Shown here: positions 42,908-50,025 of the stretch, one piece after another
How the letters are laid out: each line of letters opens with the position of its first letter
How positions within the stretch are numbered: the first letter of the stretch is position 1
Assembly: GCA_003490025.1 (NCBI GenBank)
Contig: DNJC01000093.1
Coordinates: 1 to 64,000, forward strand
Direction: 5' to 3'
Source: Geobacter sp.
GTDB taxonomy: Bacteria > Desulfobacterota > Desulfuromonadia > Geobacterales > Geobacteraceae
Length of the DNA stretch: 64,000 nt
Notes under the pieces: model-generated
What the model was told of the DNA's origin: nothing
Database searches by the model: none
What the model saw: the letters and a program-made list of their open reading frames with translations, nothing else
Made by a program: the position numbers and the translations under genes

Positions 42908-43261
42908 ATGACTGCGAGTTTGTCGCGCACCATCTCGATTCTCTTGATCGCCATACTTCTGGGAGCATGCTCGAAGAGCGAGGCACCAGCGCCCGCTCCG
43001 AGAAAAGCGGGATTTCCGGAGGAGCTTACCGGAGAGCCCCTCTTCGCGCAGAGATGCCTTGAGTGCCACATGGTGCATGGGAAAGGGGGACGGGTCGGCC
43101 CGGATCTCTCCCTGGTCGGGGGCAAGCGGAACCGCGCCTTTCTGGAGCAGGTGATACGCGAGCCGTCCAAGGTCTACCCCGGCACCGTCATGCCCCCCAA
43201 CGACACCTTGTCCACGAAACAGGTCGACTCGCTGGTCGACTACCTGGGCTCGCTCAAATAG
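42908..43261 (+). CDS. Monohaem c-type cytochrome lipoprotein
   Basis: 117 residues. A lipoprotein signal ends ILLGAC (C21), followed by a Pro/Ala linker. The class I cytochrome c fold has haem motif CLECH (C50, C53, H54), a GPDLSLVGGKR loop and probable axial Met in GTVMPPND, with C-terminal helix QVDSLVDYLGSL. Periplasmic, anchored by lipid; an electron carrier. The ATG at 42908 has GGGAG at 5 bases; an in-frame ATG at 42872 would add 12 residues before the signal peptide. Follows tgt by 57 bases, and palindromic repeats follow it. Confidence 0.92.
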   Translation: MTASLSRTISILLIAILLGACSKSEAPAPAPRKAGFPEELTGEPLFAQRCLECHMVHGKGGRVGPDLSLVGGKRNRAFLEQVIREPSKVYPGTVMPPNDTLSTKQVDSLVDYLGSLK

Positions 43262-43283
43262 CTCCCGTCTTCATCAGACCCCT

Positions 43284-43395
43284 TTCAACACTCCTCCCCC
43301 CAGAGGGGGGAGGCCGGGAGGGGGGATAGCCGCGACATAGACTGAAAGACACCCCCTCCCGACCCTCCCCCTCCGGGGGCGGGACCACACCAGGC
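43284..43395. repeat. GC-rich palindromic repeats before mazG
   Basis: CTCCTCCCCCCAGAGGGGGG, GAGGCCGGGAGGGGGG, then CCCCCTCCCGACCCTCCCCC and CTCCGGGGGCGGG: two palindromes in opposite orientation, of the class at 18776. Confidence 0.65.
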
Positions 43396-43433
43396 CGGGA
43401 ATCCCTAACGGCCGACCCATCCGGAGAATCCCT

Positions 43434-44228
43434 ATGCAACCTGAAACGACCCAAAGCCGCTTCGACCGTCTCGTGGAAATCATGCGCAAGCTGCGCGCGC
43501 CGGGGGGATGCCCCTGGGACGCGGAACAGAGCCACGATTCGCTGAAACGGTACCTGCTCGAAGAGGCGTACGAAGTGATCGAGGCGATCGATGCGGGAGG
43601 CGGCGAGCACCTGAAGGAAGAACTGGGGGACCTGCTGCTGCAGCCGGTATTCCACGCGGCCATCGCCGAGGAAAACGGCGAGTTCACCATGGACGACGTT
43701 CTCGACGCCATCAACGAGAAGCTCGTCCGGCGCCACCCCCACGTCTTCGGCGACGAGGTGATCGAAACTAGCGCGGCACAGGTGCAGAACTGGGAGAAGA
43801 TAAAGACGAAGGAGAAAGGGGTGGAGCGAAAGTCGGCGCTCTCCGGCATCCCCCCCCACCTCCCGGCGCTGATGCAGGCCCAGAAGATTACGGAGAAGGC
43901 GGCGAGGGTCGGCTTCGACTGGGAGCACACCGACCAGGTCTTCGCCAAGGTGATGGAGGAACTGCACGAGTTCCAGGAGGCGATGGCGGCCGGCGACCAG
44001 AAGGAGATGGAGTCGGAGCTGGGCGATCTCCTCTTCGCCATCGTGAACCTGGGACGCTTCCTCGCCCTCGACCCGGAGGACGCCCTGAGGAAGACCATCC
44101 AGCGATTCACCCGGCGCTTCAGCCACATCGAGGAGACCCTCCACGCCCGCGGCAAGGGGATGCAGGAATCGACCCTCGAGGAGATGGATCTCCTCTGGGA
44201 AGAGGCGAAGAAGCTGGAGAAATGTTGA
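43434..44228 (+). CDS. mazG: Nucleoside triphosphate pyrophosphohydrolase MazG
   Basis: 264 residues with two MazG repeats. Repeat 1 has PGGCPWDAEQSHDSLKRYL, LEEAYEVIEAI and EELGDLLLQPVFH (metal-binding EExxE and ExxD). Repeat 2 has KVMEELHEFQEA and SELGDLLFAIVNLGR. It cleaves non-canonical or any NTP to NMP and pyrophosphate, and in E. coli lowers ppGpp. The ATG follows GGAG at about 6 bases. Monocistronic by context; an AT-rich gap with DnaA-like boxes follows. Confidence 0.95.
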   Translation: MQPETTQSRFDRLVEIMRKLRAPGGCPWDAEQSHDSLKRYLLEEAYEVIEAIDAGGGEHLKEELGDLLLQPVFHAAIAEENGEFTMDDVLDAINEKLVRRHPHVFGDEVIETSAAQVQNWEKIKTKEKGVERKSALSGIPPHLPALMQAQKITEKAARVGFDWEHTDQVFAKVMEELHEFQEAMAAGDQKEMESELGDLLFAIVNLGRFLALDPEDALRKTIQRFTRRFSHIEETLHARGKGMQESTLEEMDLLWEEAKKLEKC

Positions 44229-44259
44229 ATTAATTAATGTTTTTAGGCAGGCCGGACGC

Positions 44260-44483
44260 TTATCAACACTTTTTGTTGATAAGCTGTGGATAACGGTGTT
44301 GAGAAATAAATAAACCTGCGCGTTTCAAGCACTTTCCGCGTTCTGCATAATTATTCGTCACGCGTTTTAGCATCGTAATTTCAATGAGTTAGGCCAAGAG
44401 ACGGCAGGATGGTCACTTTCGACCACAGCATCGATTAATCCCAACTAATTAGCTGACAACCCACGTGGAAATCCTGTGCATAA
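44260..44483. other. AT-rich gap with DnaA-box-like sites
   Basis: Four nine-base sites: TTATCAACA (44260-44268) and its inverse TGTTGATAA (44274-44282) forming a perfect hairpin; TGTGGATAA (44285-44293) and TGTGCATAA (44475-44483), which both fit the DnaA consensus TTATNCACA on the opposite strand. The rest of the gap is AT-rich (AATTAATTAATG, AAATAAATAAAC). No gene lies in it. Confidence 0.5.
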
Positions 44484-44492
44484 CTGCACGAA

Positions 44493-45047
44493 TTAGCCCC
44501 AAAAAAACCTTCCGGTCCTATCGAGTTCCACACCTTCCATCGACAGCAGTTCCCTCTTCGAGGCGACCCCGCCCGGCGCGGTAAATCCGGTCATAACACC
44601 GCTGGTGGCGACGACCCGGTGACACGGGATCATGATCGGCAGCGGGTTCCTCGCCATGGCTCCGCCGATGGCCCTGGCGCCTCCGGGACAACCGCAGTGA
44701 AGGGCCACCTGGAGGTAACTGAGGACGGTGCCGTAGGGAATGGCTGCCACGACGCTGTACACGGACTTCTGGAAGCGGGTGAAACCTTCAAGTTGCAGGG
44801 GAAGTTCGAAGGTGACACGCTCGCCGGCGAAATACCTGGCGAGAACCGCTACCGCTTCCCGCGTCAGGCTGCTTTCCGCTACGGCCTGCGGATGGAGGGT
44901 GGCTGCGAGTTCCAGCGCCTCGGCGGCGGAATGGGCGCCAAAGGGGAGATGGTGGGCGACAAGCCCGCTGTCGTTCGCCGCGACTATGCCGAAGCCCGCA
45001 GCGCTTTGGTAGATCGAGCACGCGGTGGCTGTTACCTTGTTCTTCAT
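44493..45047 (-). CDS. ogt: Methylated-DNA-protein cysteine methyltransferase
   Basis: 184 residues. The C-terminal DNA-binding and catalytic domain has SYLQVALHCGCPGGARAIGGAM (in two parts, SYLQVALHCGCPGG and ARAIGGAM), the active-site PCHRVV with the acceptor Cys, and GFTAPGGVASKRELLSMEG. It removes alkyl groups from O6 of guanine in a suicide reaction. The ATG at 45047 has GGAG at 7 bases; a GTG 13 codons further upstream lacks a ribosome site. Together with ruvCAB it represents the DNA repair functions of the window. It follows murJ on the same strand. Confidence 0.94.
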   Translation of the reverse strand: MKNKVTATACSIYQSAAGFGIVAANDSGLVAHHLPFGAHSAAEALELAATLHPQAVAESSLTREAVAVLARYFAGERVTFELPLQLEGFTRFQKSVYSVVAAIPYGTVLSYLQVALHCGCPGGARAIGGAMARNPLPIMIPCHRVVATSGVMTGFTAPGGVASKRELLSMEGVELDRTGRFFWG

Positions 45048-45094
45048 CACTGGCTCCAGGTTCGGGTTTCCATTAGGAACTGACACCGATCATT

Positions 45095-46675
45095 TTAAGC
45101 CGGATCCCTTTTTCTGAGAACCTTTTTCTTGAATAGCCCCACGGCGTCCCTTGCCTCCTCGCAGCGGAGCAGGTGCGCGGCGACCAGGAAGACGGCCATC
45201 CCCGCAAGGATCCCCGCTCCGAGCACTCCCCCCTTCAAAAGCCTCTCGCCGGCCGGCGACCAGTCGATGAGCCGCATGATCAGGTAGACCACGACCGCCA
45301 TCGGGACCGAGGCAAGGACCCCCTTGACTCCCGAGAAGAGGATCGCCCTCCCGCCGAACGGCCCGACCTTCTTCCTGAGGAACCAGAGCAAAAGGAGCAT
45401 GTTCCCCAGCGCCGAGAGCGAGGAGGCGAGCGCGAGGCCGCCGTGCAGCATCGGCCGCATCAGGAGGACGCTGAAGAGGAGGTTGAGGATGAAGGCGATG
45501 AAGGCGATCATGACCGGGGTCTTGGTGTCTTTGAGCGCGTAGAAGGCGGGGACCAGCACGCGCACCAGCGCCACGAAGGTGAGGCCGACGGAGTAGTAGA
45601 CGAGCGCGGTGCCGCAGTTGACCGCCTTGGCGTAAGTAAAGGCCCCTCCCATGAAGAGGAGGGAGAAGATCGGGGTGGCGCAGAAGATCAGCCCCACCAT
45701 CGCCGGAATGGTTATGAAGAGGGTCAGCCTCACGCCGTAGGAGAGCGACTCCTTGAGCGCGTCCATGTCGCCGGCGGCAGCCTGCCTGCTCATGGAGGGA
45801 AGGACCGCCTGGGCGACCGAGACGGTGAAGATCCCCTGCGGGAACTCGAAGAGCCTTTGCGCGTAGTAGAGATACGACACGCTCCCTTCGGGAAGAAGCG
45901 ACGCGAGAATGGAACCGACCGCGATGTTCAGGTAGTAGACCCCCACGCCGAAGACGGACGGACCCATGAGGAGGGCGATCCTCTTCAGCGCCGGGTGTGC
46001 CAGGTTGAAGTTGGGGCGGATCGGGAAACCTTTCCTGTAGAGCACCGGGAGTTGCAGGACGAGCTGCAGCACCCCCCCGATCAGCACGCCGACGGCCAGC
46101 GCGACGATCGGCACCTGGAACCGGTCGTGCAGAAGCAGGGCGCACAGGATCATCGAGAGGTTCAGGAAGACCGTGGAGACGGCAGGGGTGAAGAAGTGGC
46201 GCAGCGTGTTGAGGATCCCCATGCAGAGGGCGACGAGGCTCACGAAGAAGATGTACGGGAACATGAGCCGGTTCAGCAGTATGGTGACCGAGACCTTCTC
46301 CGGATTGTTGGCGAAGCCGGGGAACATCAGGTGCACGATCTGAGGCGACAAGACGATGCCGGCGATGGTGATGGCGGCCATCACCATGGTGAGGGCGGTG
46401 AAGCAGACGTTGACGAGGTCGCGCGCCTCGTCCTCACCCTTGTTGGTGTACCACTCGGAGAAGGTCGGGACGAATGCCGAGGTGAGCGCACCCTCGGCGA
46501 AGAAGCGGCGCAGCATGTTCGGGATCTGGAAGGCGGCGAAGAAGGCGTCGGTGTACATCCCCGCGCCGAAGAGGCGGGAGACCACCATGTCGCGCACCAT
46601 CCCCATGATGCGCGAGAGCATCGTGGCGGCGCCGAGGACCCCCGCGGCGCGAGCTATGTTTTTCTTTTCTGACAT
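45095..46675 (-). CDS. murJ: Lipid II flippase MurJ (MviN)
   Basis: 526 residues with about 14 membrane helices. Family motifs: GAATMLSRIMGMVRDMV, FFAAFQIPNMLRRFFAEGA, GIFTVSVAQAVLPSMSR and ALKDTKTPV. MurJ of the MOP superfamily flips the peptidoglycan precursor lipid II across the inner membrane and is normally essential. The start at 46675 follows AGGGG by 5 bases. The next gene on the strand is ogt, 47 bases on. Upstream, 270 bases of REP palindromes begin. Confidence 0.96.
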   Translation of the reverse strand: MSEKKNIARAAGVLGAATMLSRIMGMVRDMVVSRLFGAGMYTDAFFAAFQIPNMLRRFFAEGALTSAFVPTFSEWYTNKGEDEARDLVNVCFTALTMVMAAITIAGIVLSPQIVHLMFPGFANNPEKVSVTILLNRLMFPYIFFVSLVALCMGILNTLRHFFTPAVSTVFLNLSMILCALLLHDRFQVPIVALAVGVLIGGVLQLVLQLPVLYRKGFPIRPNFNLAHPALKRIALLMGPSVFGVGVYYLNIAVGSILASLLPEGSVSYLYYAQRLFEFPQGIFTVSVAQAVLPSMSRQAAAGDMDALKESLSYGVRLTLFITIPAMVGLIFCATPIFSLLFMGGAFTYAKAVNCGTALVYYSVGLTFVALVRVLVPAFYALKDTKTPVMIAFIAFILNLLFSVLLMRPMLHGGLALASSLSALGNMLLLLWFLRKKVGPFGGRAILFSGVKGVLASVPMAVVVYLIMRLIDWSPAGERLLKGGVLGAGILAGMAVFLVAAHLLRCEEARDAVGLFKKKVLRKRDPA

Positions 46676-46750
46676 CCGCACCCCTTAGGCCTGCAACAGC
46701 TCAAGGGACGGAATTTAGCACAGCAGGTGGGATATTGGCAATGGTTCAAG

Positions 46751-46938
46751 CAAAGAGGGGGGGGCAAAGCATTTTATGGTTCCTACGCCCCGGCGTGGGA
46801 ACGATCTTGAAAATTCATGGTTCCTACGCTCCAGCGTGGGAACCACAGACTGGGGACGCTCCAGCGTCCCTTTTGTTCACCATGCATGGTTCCTACGCTC
46901 CAGCGTGGGAACCGCAGCCTGGGACGCTCCAGCGTCCG
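46751..46938. repeat. REP palindrome cluster, left of the RAYT gene
   Basis: Palindromes of the pattern GGTTCCTACGCTCCAGCGTG (GGAACC follows) at about 46778, 46819 and 46887, alternating with the shorter GGGACGCTCCAGCGTCC at about 46854 and 46920. The first is a variant, CTACGCCCCGGCGTGGG. A preceding segment, GGGGGGCAAAGCATTTT (about 46759), is repeated on the right side at about 47570. Confidence 0.9.
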
Positions 46939-46948
46939 GTCCATGCCG

Positions 46949-47482
46949 TTACCACCAGCGGTCAATTTCGATCAACCCGGGTTCTCCGATGTAGTTGCGC
47001 GCACTGGAGTAGCGCCACTGCTCAGCTCTATCGATATAGCCGCGCCTCAAGGGGTTTCCATGGATGTACTCCAGTTTTTCCCGCATCATCGAGTCGCTGA
47101 GCACGAGCTCCGCGTGAGAACCTTCCTGCCAAAACTGATGCTCCCTGTCGGCCTTGAACGTCATTTTAGACCAGCTTAGCCTCATCAACAGTGATTCAGC
47201 CCCGTTCCTTTCGAGCTGCGAAATAATTCTTCTTGCGGTGAAGGATTTGAAGCTCGCCAGGCATTTGTCGAGGTGGTCCGCCTGTGCGACGAAGTGGAGA
47301 TGGTTCTCCATGACAACATACCCGTACAACCGCAATCCCATCCTTTCTCTGAGGAAGCGCCAGCTCTCAAGGAGAAGGTCAACATTTTCCGGGAATGAAA
47401 ATACAGGGAGCCACTCGACTACAGTACAGGTGAGAAAGTGCGGCTTATCCGGTTCCGTGATCAGGTAGCGGGATCTGGACAT
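46949..47482 (-). mobile_element. rayT: REP-associated tyrosine transposase (RAYT)
   Basis: 177 residues of the Y1_Tnp (IS200/IS605-related) superfamily. The catalytic HUH motif is MENHLHFVAQ (HLH at 61-63) and the nucleophilic tyrosine is in REKLEYIHGNP (Y139), followed by RRGYI. It begins SRSRYLITEPDKPHFLTCTV, the usual RAYT opening. The ATG at 47482 is preferred; the frame runs 36 codons further into REP sequence, which explains a nonsense-looking N-terminus. Palindromes of the same type flank it on both sides, as expected if the enzyme recognises and spreads them. The gene appears intact. Confidence 0.92.
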
Positions 47483-47505
47483 GAGGAGCCTCGCATGCTC
47501 GGCGC

Positions 47506-47716
47506 CGGGACGCTGGAGCGTCGAGGCCTGCGTTCCCACGCTGGAGCGTAGGAACGATCTTAAGCAAGAGGGGGGCAAAGCATTTTGCATGGTTCCTACG
47601 CTCCAGCGTGGGAACCACAGCCTGGGGACGCTCCAGCGTCCCTTTTGTCCACCAACAGCAGTATAGCCGACGCTGGAGCGTCCGGCTTTGCGTTCCCACG
47701 CTGGAGCGTAGGAACG
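47506..47716. repeat. REP palindrome cluster, right of the RAYT gene
   Basis: GGGACGCTGGAGCGTC (47507), CGTTCCCACGCTGGAGCGTA (47531), GGTTCCTACGCTCCAGCGTG (about 47590), GGGGACGCTCCAGCGTCC (about 47624), GACGCTGGAGCGTCCG (about 47669) and CGTTCCCACGCTGGAGCGTA (47691). Long and short palindromes alternate in both orientations, mirroring the left cluster. Confidence 0.9.
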
Positions 47717-47730
47717 ATCTTAATCTTCTG

Positions 47731-47774
47731 TTGACACGACTGCAAGACAACTGTATAAGTGTAAGCGCATATAC
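47731..47774 (+). promoter_or_regulatory. arsR promoter and overlapping palindromic operator
   Basis: TTGACA (47731-47736), 17-base spacer, TATAAG (47754-47759). Overlapping the -10 box is an imperfect palindrome, GTATAAGTG..CGCATATAC (47753-47774), of a form seen at ArsR/SmtB operators. This suggests self-repression relieved by a metal or metalloid. Confidence 0.75.
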
Positions 47775-47793
47775 TAAAGGGGACGCATGACAG

Positions 47794-48123
47794 ATGAAGG
47801 AAGCAGCGGAGTATTTCAAGTTGCTGTCGGTCGACAAGAGAATTGACATCATCGAGCTTCTGAAACAGGAAGCCATGAGCGTCAACGCGATGGCAGAGGC
47901 TTTGAAGATCTCGCAATCCGCAGTATCACAGCATCTGAGGGTGCTGAAATCTGCCGGTCTCGTTAAGGATGAAAGGCGAGGCTACTGGATATTTTACATG
48001 CTGAATAAGGAAGCCCTGGAGGAGTGCCGCAAAAGGCTTAACAGGATCTGTACCTGCGGATGCCAAGGCGCCACGCCCAGCGTGAAAAAACCTTGCTGTT
48101 CCGACGACGAGGCCGAACATTGA
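47794..48123 (+). CDS. ArsR/SmtB-family metal-responsive repressor
   Basis: 109 residues. Winged-helix fold: LLSVDKRIDIIELL (helix 1-2), MAEALKISQSAVSQHLRVLK (recognition helix), AGLVKDERRGYWIFYML (wing). The core lacks the usual ELCVCDL alpha-3 site. Instead the C-terminal tail has a Cys cluster: RICTCGCQGATPSVKKPCC, five cysteines in 19 residues, probably the sensing site. Downstream on the same strand is a 37-residue Cys-rich peptide. The promoter and palindromic operator lie just upstream. The metal (As, Sb, Cd, Zn or other) cannot be predicted. Confidence 0.9.
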   Translation: MKEAAEYFKLLSVDKRIDIIELLKQEAMSVNAMAEALKISQSAVSQHLRVLKSAGLVKDERRGYWIFYMLNKEALEECRKRLNRICTCGCQGATPSVKKPCCSDDEAEH

Positions 48124-48248
48124 ACCGAACCGCCCGTCTTGGTTTAGCTACAGCGGGCCCACATGAACTATCTTGGACGCACCTACTTTTTTTTGGGAGA
48201 TCCATATCAGTAGTTGCGCATATTCTTATCAAGAAGGAGGTGATAACC

Positions 48249-48362
48249 ATGGGAAAATGCTGTCAGGGTTCCAAAGAGACGCCGGAGGTGAAACCGCCGG
48301 TCGTTAAAGAGCCGAAAGGCTCATGCGGCTGCGGCTGCGTGCCTGAGGAGGAGAAGAAGTAA
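48249..48362 (+). CDS. 37-residue Cys-rich peptide, possible metal-binding protein
   Basis: MGKCCQGSKETPEVKPPVVK, then EPKGSCGCGCVPEEEKK: two vicinal cysteines near the N-terminus, a Pro/Val linker, and a CGCGC cluster. The ribosome site AAGGAGGTGAT is a complete match to the 16S anti-Shine-Dalgarno, 4-5 bases from the ATG, implying very high translation. It lies 125 bases after arsR and just before a terminator, so it may share the arsR transcript. Size and Cys content resemble a metallothionein-like or metallochaperone peptide, but the family is not one I can name. An open frame extending to 48060 overlaps arsR and is not used. Confidence 0.75.
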   Translation: MGKCCQGSKETPEVKPPVVKEPKGSCGCGCVPEEEKK

Positions 48363-48370
48363 AACGACCG

Positions 48371-48407
48371 AGGGGAGACCGCTGCACAGTCTCCCCTCAC
48401 CCTTTTA
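48371..48407 (+). terminator. Terminator after the Cys-rich peptide gene
   Basis: GAGGGGAGAC-CGCTGCACA-GTCTCCCCTC hairpin with an ACCCTTTT tail, 8 bases past the stop. Confidence 0.8.
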
Positions 48408-48419
48408 CTCATCTCCTTA

Positions 48420-48443
48420 ACGGCAGGAGCGGCACTCCTGCCG
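48420..48443. repeat. Small palindrome GGCAGGAG..CTCCTGCC
   Basis: CGGCAGGAGCGGCACTCCTG plus CCGG, related to GGCAGGAATGCCGCTCCTAC at about 28135. Confidence 0.5.
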
Positions 48444-48445
48444 GA

Positions 48446-49630
48446 TTATGCCTTATGCTCGTCCGGCAGCATGCACGCCTCAAGCCGCCTGAAGTACTCC
48501 TCCCGGCAGAAATTCTCCACCTCCACCAGCGCGGCGAACGCCTCGCCGAACCCCATGCGACCGAGCGTGAAGACGCCGTGGCCGTAGACGATGGCGCTCC
48601 CGCTGGCGCCGATTACGGGCGGCACCCGCTTTGCCAGCCCTCCGGCCCCGATCTCCCCGGCGACCACCGGCGTCCCGCCGATCTCCCGCACGTGCGGACA
48701 ATCCTTCCAGCAGTCCTTGATCGGGCAGTCCCTCGCCTCGCAGAGCATGCTCATCACCACGGAGAACTTCGGGTGTCCGTGCAGGATGACCCGCGCCCCG
48801 GTCTGCTCGAAGATCTTCCTGTGGGCCAGGAGTTCGCTGGAGGCGGTGATGCCGGTCGTCGAGGAGTTGTCCGTCGGCACCGGGTCGATGCACCCCTTCA
48901 GCTCGTCCAGGCTCGCCGCCGTCTGCGAGATGTAGATGAGGTCCCCGGCGCAGGCGGAGATATTGCCGAAGAAGGAATCGACCAGCCCCCGCTCGACCGT
49001 GTAGCGCCCCACCGCTTCGATCTCGGAGAGGATCTCGTCCTTCTCCTGCGAGAGCTTGTCCCTGAAAACGAGCCCCGAGGCGGAAAGCGGCCTGAGCCAT
49101 TGATCGCGGAACGCCTGGAAGGCCTCGCGCTCCCCCGGGAGCAGGAACCCTTCCGCCAGGACGTCCTGCAGGTACTTGACGAAGGTGGAGTGGAACACGG
49201 AGGAGTAGTTGATGAACGCCTGCTCCACCGTGATGGCGCCCAACGTCACGATACCGACCCCCTCCACGATGACCCCTTTTCGGTTCCCCAACAGCACCGC
49301 GATCTTGGGAGCGGGGTCGTCGCCCAGTTCACCCTTTCTCAGGAAAGGGATGTCGTGCAGGAAGGTGCGGGTCTCGGTGTCCTGGGGCAGGATGCAGTTC
49401 TCGCCCTTGGGGGAGCGTGCGATCAGGAAATCGGCGAAGGGGAGCGAGGGGCGTGCGGCCACCAGGGCCAGGGCGTTGAGACGCGAAAGGGTGGCGCCGG
49501 CCAGCTCGGCGAGATCCGGCGCGCCGTCGCTGATCAGCACGTCGTCCTGCGCGGCGAAGGCGATGCGGCCCGGCAGGGCCGAGCGGTCGGCCAGCAGCTT
49601 GCCCGAATATTTCTCTATCTGGTCTCTCAT
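48446..49630 (-). CDS. Two-domain class II aldolase/adducin-family protein
   Basis: 394 residues. The C-terminal half (about 180-394) is a class II aldolase-like domain with NISACAGDLIYISQT, the zinc ligands in RVILHGHPKFS, and VYGHGVFTLGR. It also has a CEARDCPIKDCWKDC stretch, four extra cysteines in 15 residues, which is not usual in this family. The N-terminal half (about 1-170) looks like a degenerate copy of the same fold (HDIPFLR, AVLLGNRKGVIVEGVGIVTLG, the VEQAFINYSSVFHSTF helix) but has no HGHP. Members include fuculose- and ribulose-phosphate aldolases or epimerases. Sugar phosphate specificity is unknown. The small gene 49635 overlaps closely upstream. Confidence 0.85.
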   Translation of the reverse strand: MRDQIEKYSGKLLADRSALPGRIAFAAQDDVLISDGAPDLAELAGATLSRLNALALVAARPSLPFADFLIARSPKGENCILPQDTETRTFLHDIPFLRKGELGDDPAPKIAVLLGNRKGVIVEGVGIVTLGAITVEQAFINYSSVFHSTFVKYLQDVLAEGFLLPGEREAFQAFRDQWLRPLSASGLVFRDKLSQEKDEILSEIEAVGRYTVERGLVDSFFGNISACAGDLIYISQTAASLDELKGCIDPVPTDNSSTTGITASSELLAHRKIFEQTGARVILHGHPKFSVVMSMLCEARDCPIKDCWKDCPHVREIGGTPVVAGEIGAGGLAKRVPPVIGASGSAIVYGHGVFTLGRMGFGEAFAALVEVENFCREEYFRRLEACMLPDEHKA

Positions 49631-49634
49631 CGTC

Positions 49635-49859
49635 TCACAGCTTCATGTTCCGCTCTATGAACGGACGCGCCGGTTTGAACGGGTGGTTCAGGAACTCGTT
49701 GTACTGGGTCAGAAACTCGATATAGCGCTCGCCGTCAACCTCTCCGTTTACCATGAACGGGTTGTGACGGGTCGCGGCGACATGCGCCATATCTCGACGC
49801 AGCGACTCCGATTTGGACAAGGCTACCAACTCTTCCCGTTCCGCTTCGCTAAGAAGCAT
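49635..49859 (-). CDS. Small partner protein of a (deleted) nucleotidyltransferase
   Basis: 74 residues: LSEAEREELVALSKSESLRR at the start, then RHNPFMVNGEVDGERYIEFL and the C-terminal NHPFKPARPFIERNMKL. Short proteins with this RHNPF / FNEFINH / RP-I-MKL pattern occur next to small nucleotidyltransferase genes in Geobacter and relatives, as I recall them. Here the start overlaps the 3' end of such a gene's remnant by 11 bases. The partner is almost entirely deleted. Function unknown; a toxin-antitoxin-like pairing is a guess. It is followed by the aldolase gene 4 bases away. Confidence 0.72.
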   Translation of the reverse strand: MLLSEAEREELVALSKSESLRRDMAHVAATRHNPFMVNGEVDGERYIEFLTQYNEFLNHPFKPARPFIERNMKL

Positions 49860-50018
49860 GATATTTCCCCTTCAACTCCAGAAACAACGGGGTGAAATCG
49901 AACATCCCGAAGTACTCGCCGACCAGCTCCCAATTCAGCCGTAGGCAATGTCCTGCTGCAAAAACGCTGCAACAAGTTTCCTGGTGACGCTTTTGAAATC
50001 CAAACCGCTACTCTCCAT
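49849..50018 (-). pseudogene. Deletion remnant of a nucleotidyltransferase gene
   Basis: Reading on the minus strand from an ATG at 50018, 27 codons (MESSGLDFKSVTRKLVAAFL then QQDIAYG and TGA) look like the beginning of a nucleotidyltransferase. In a different frame, codons from 49938 read LNWELVGEYFGMFDFTPLFL then ELKGKYHAS and a stop at 49849, resembling the end of such a protein. The two are joined with no intervening NTase core (GSxxR, DxD). This fits an internal deletion of about 100 or more codons. The remnant's 3' end still overlaps the partner gene. Confidence 0.6.
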
Positions 50019-50025
50019 ATGCGCC

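Noticed and set aside
44260..44483. Chromosome origin candidate
   Set aside because: The DnaA boxes are few and no dnaA, dnaN, gidA or parAB genes lie nearby; reported only as DnaA-box-like sites.
48060..48362. 100-codon open frame ending with the Cys-rich peptide
   Set aside because: It overlaps arsR in another frame; the strong ribosome site at 48233-48243 selects the internal ATG at 48249.
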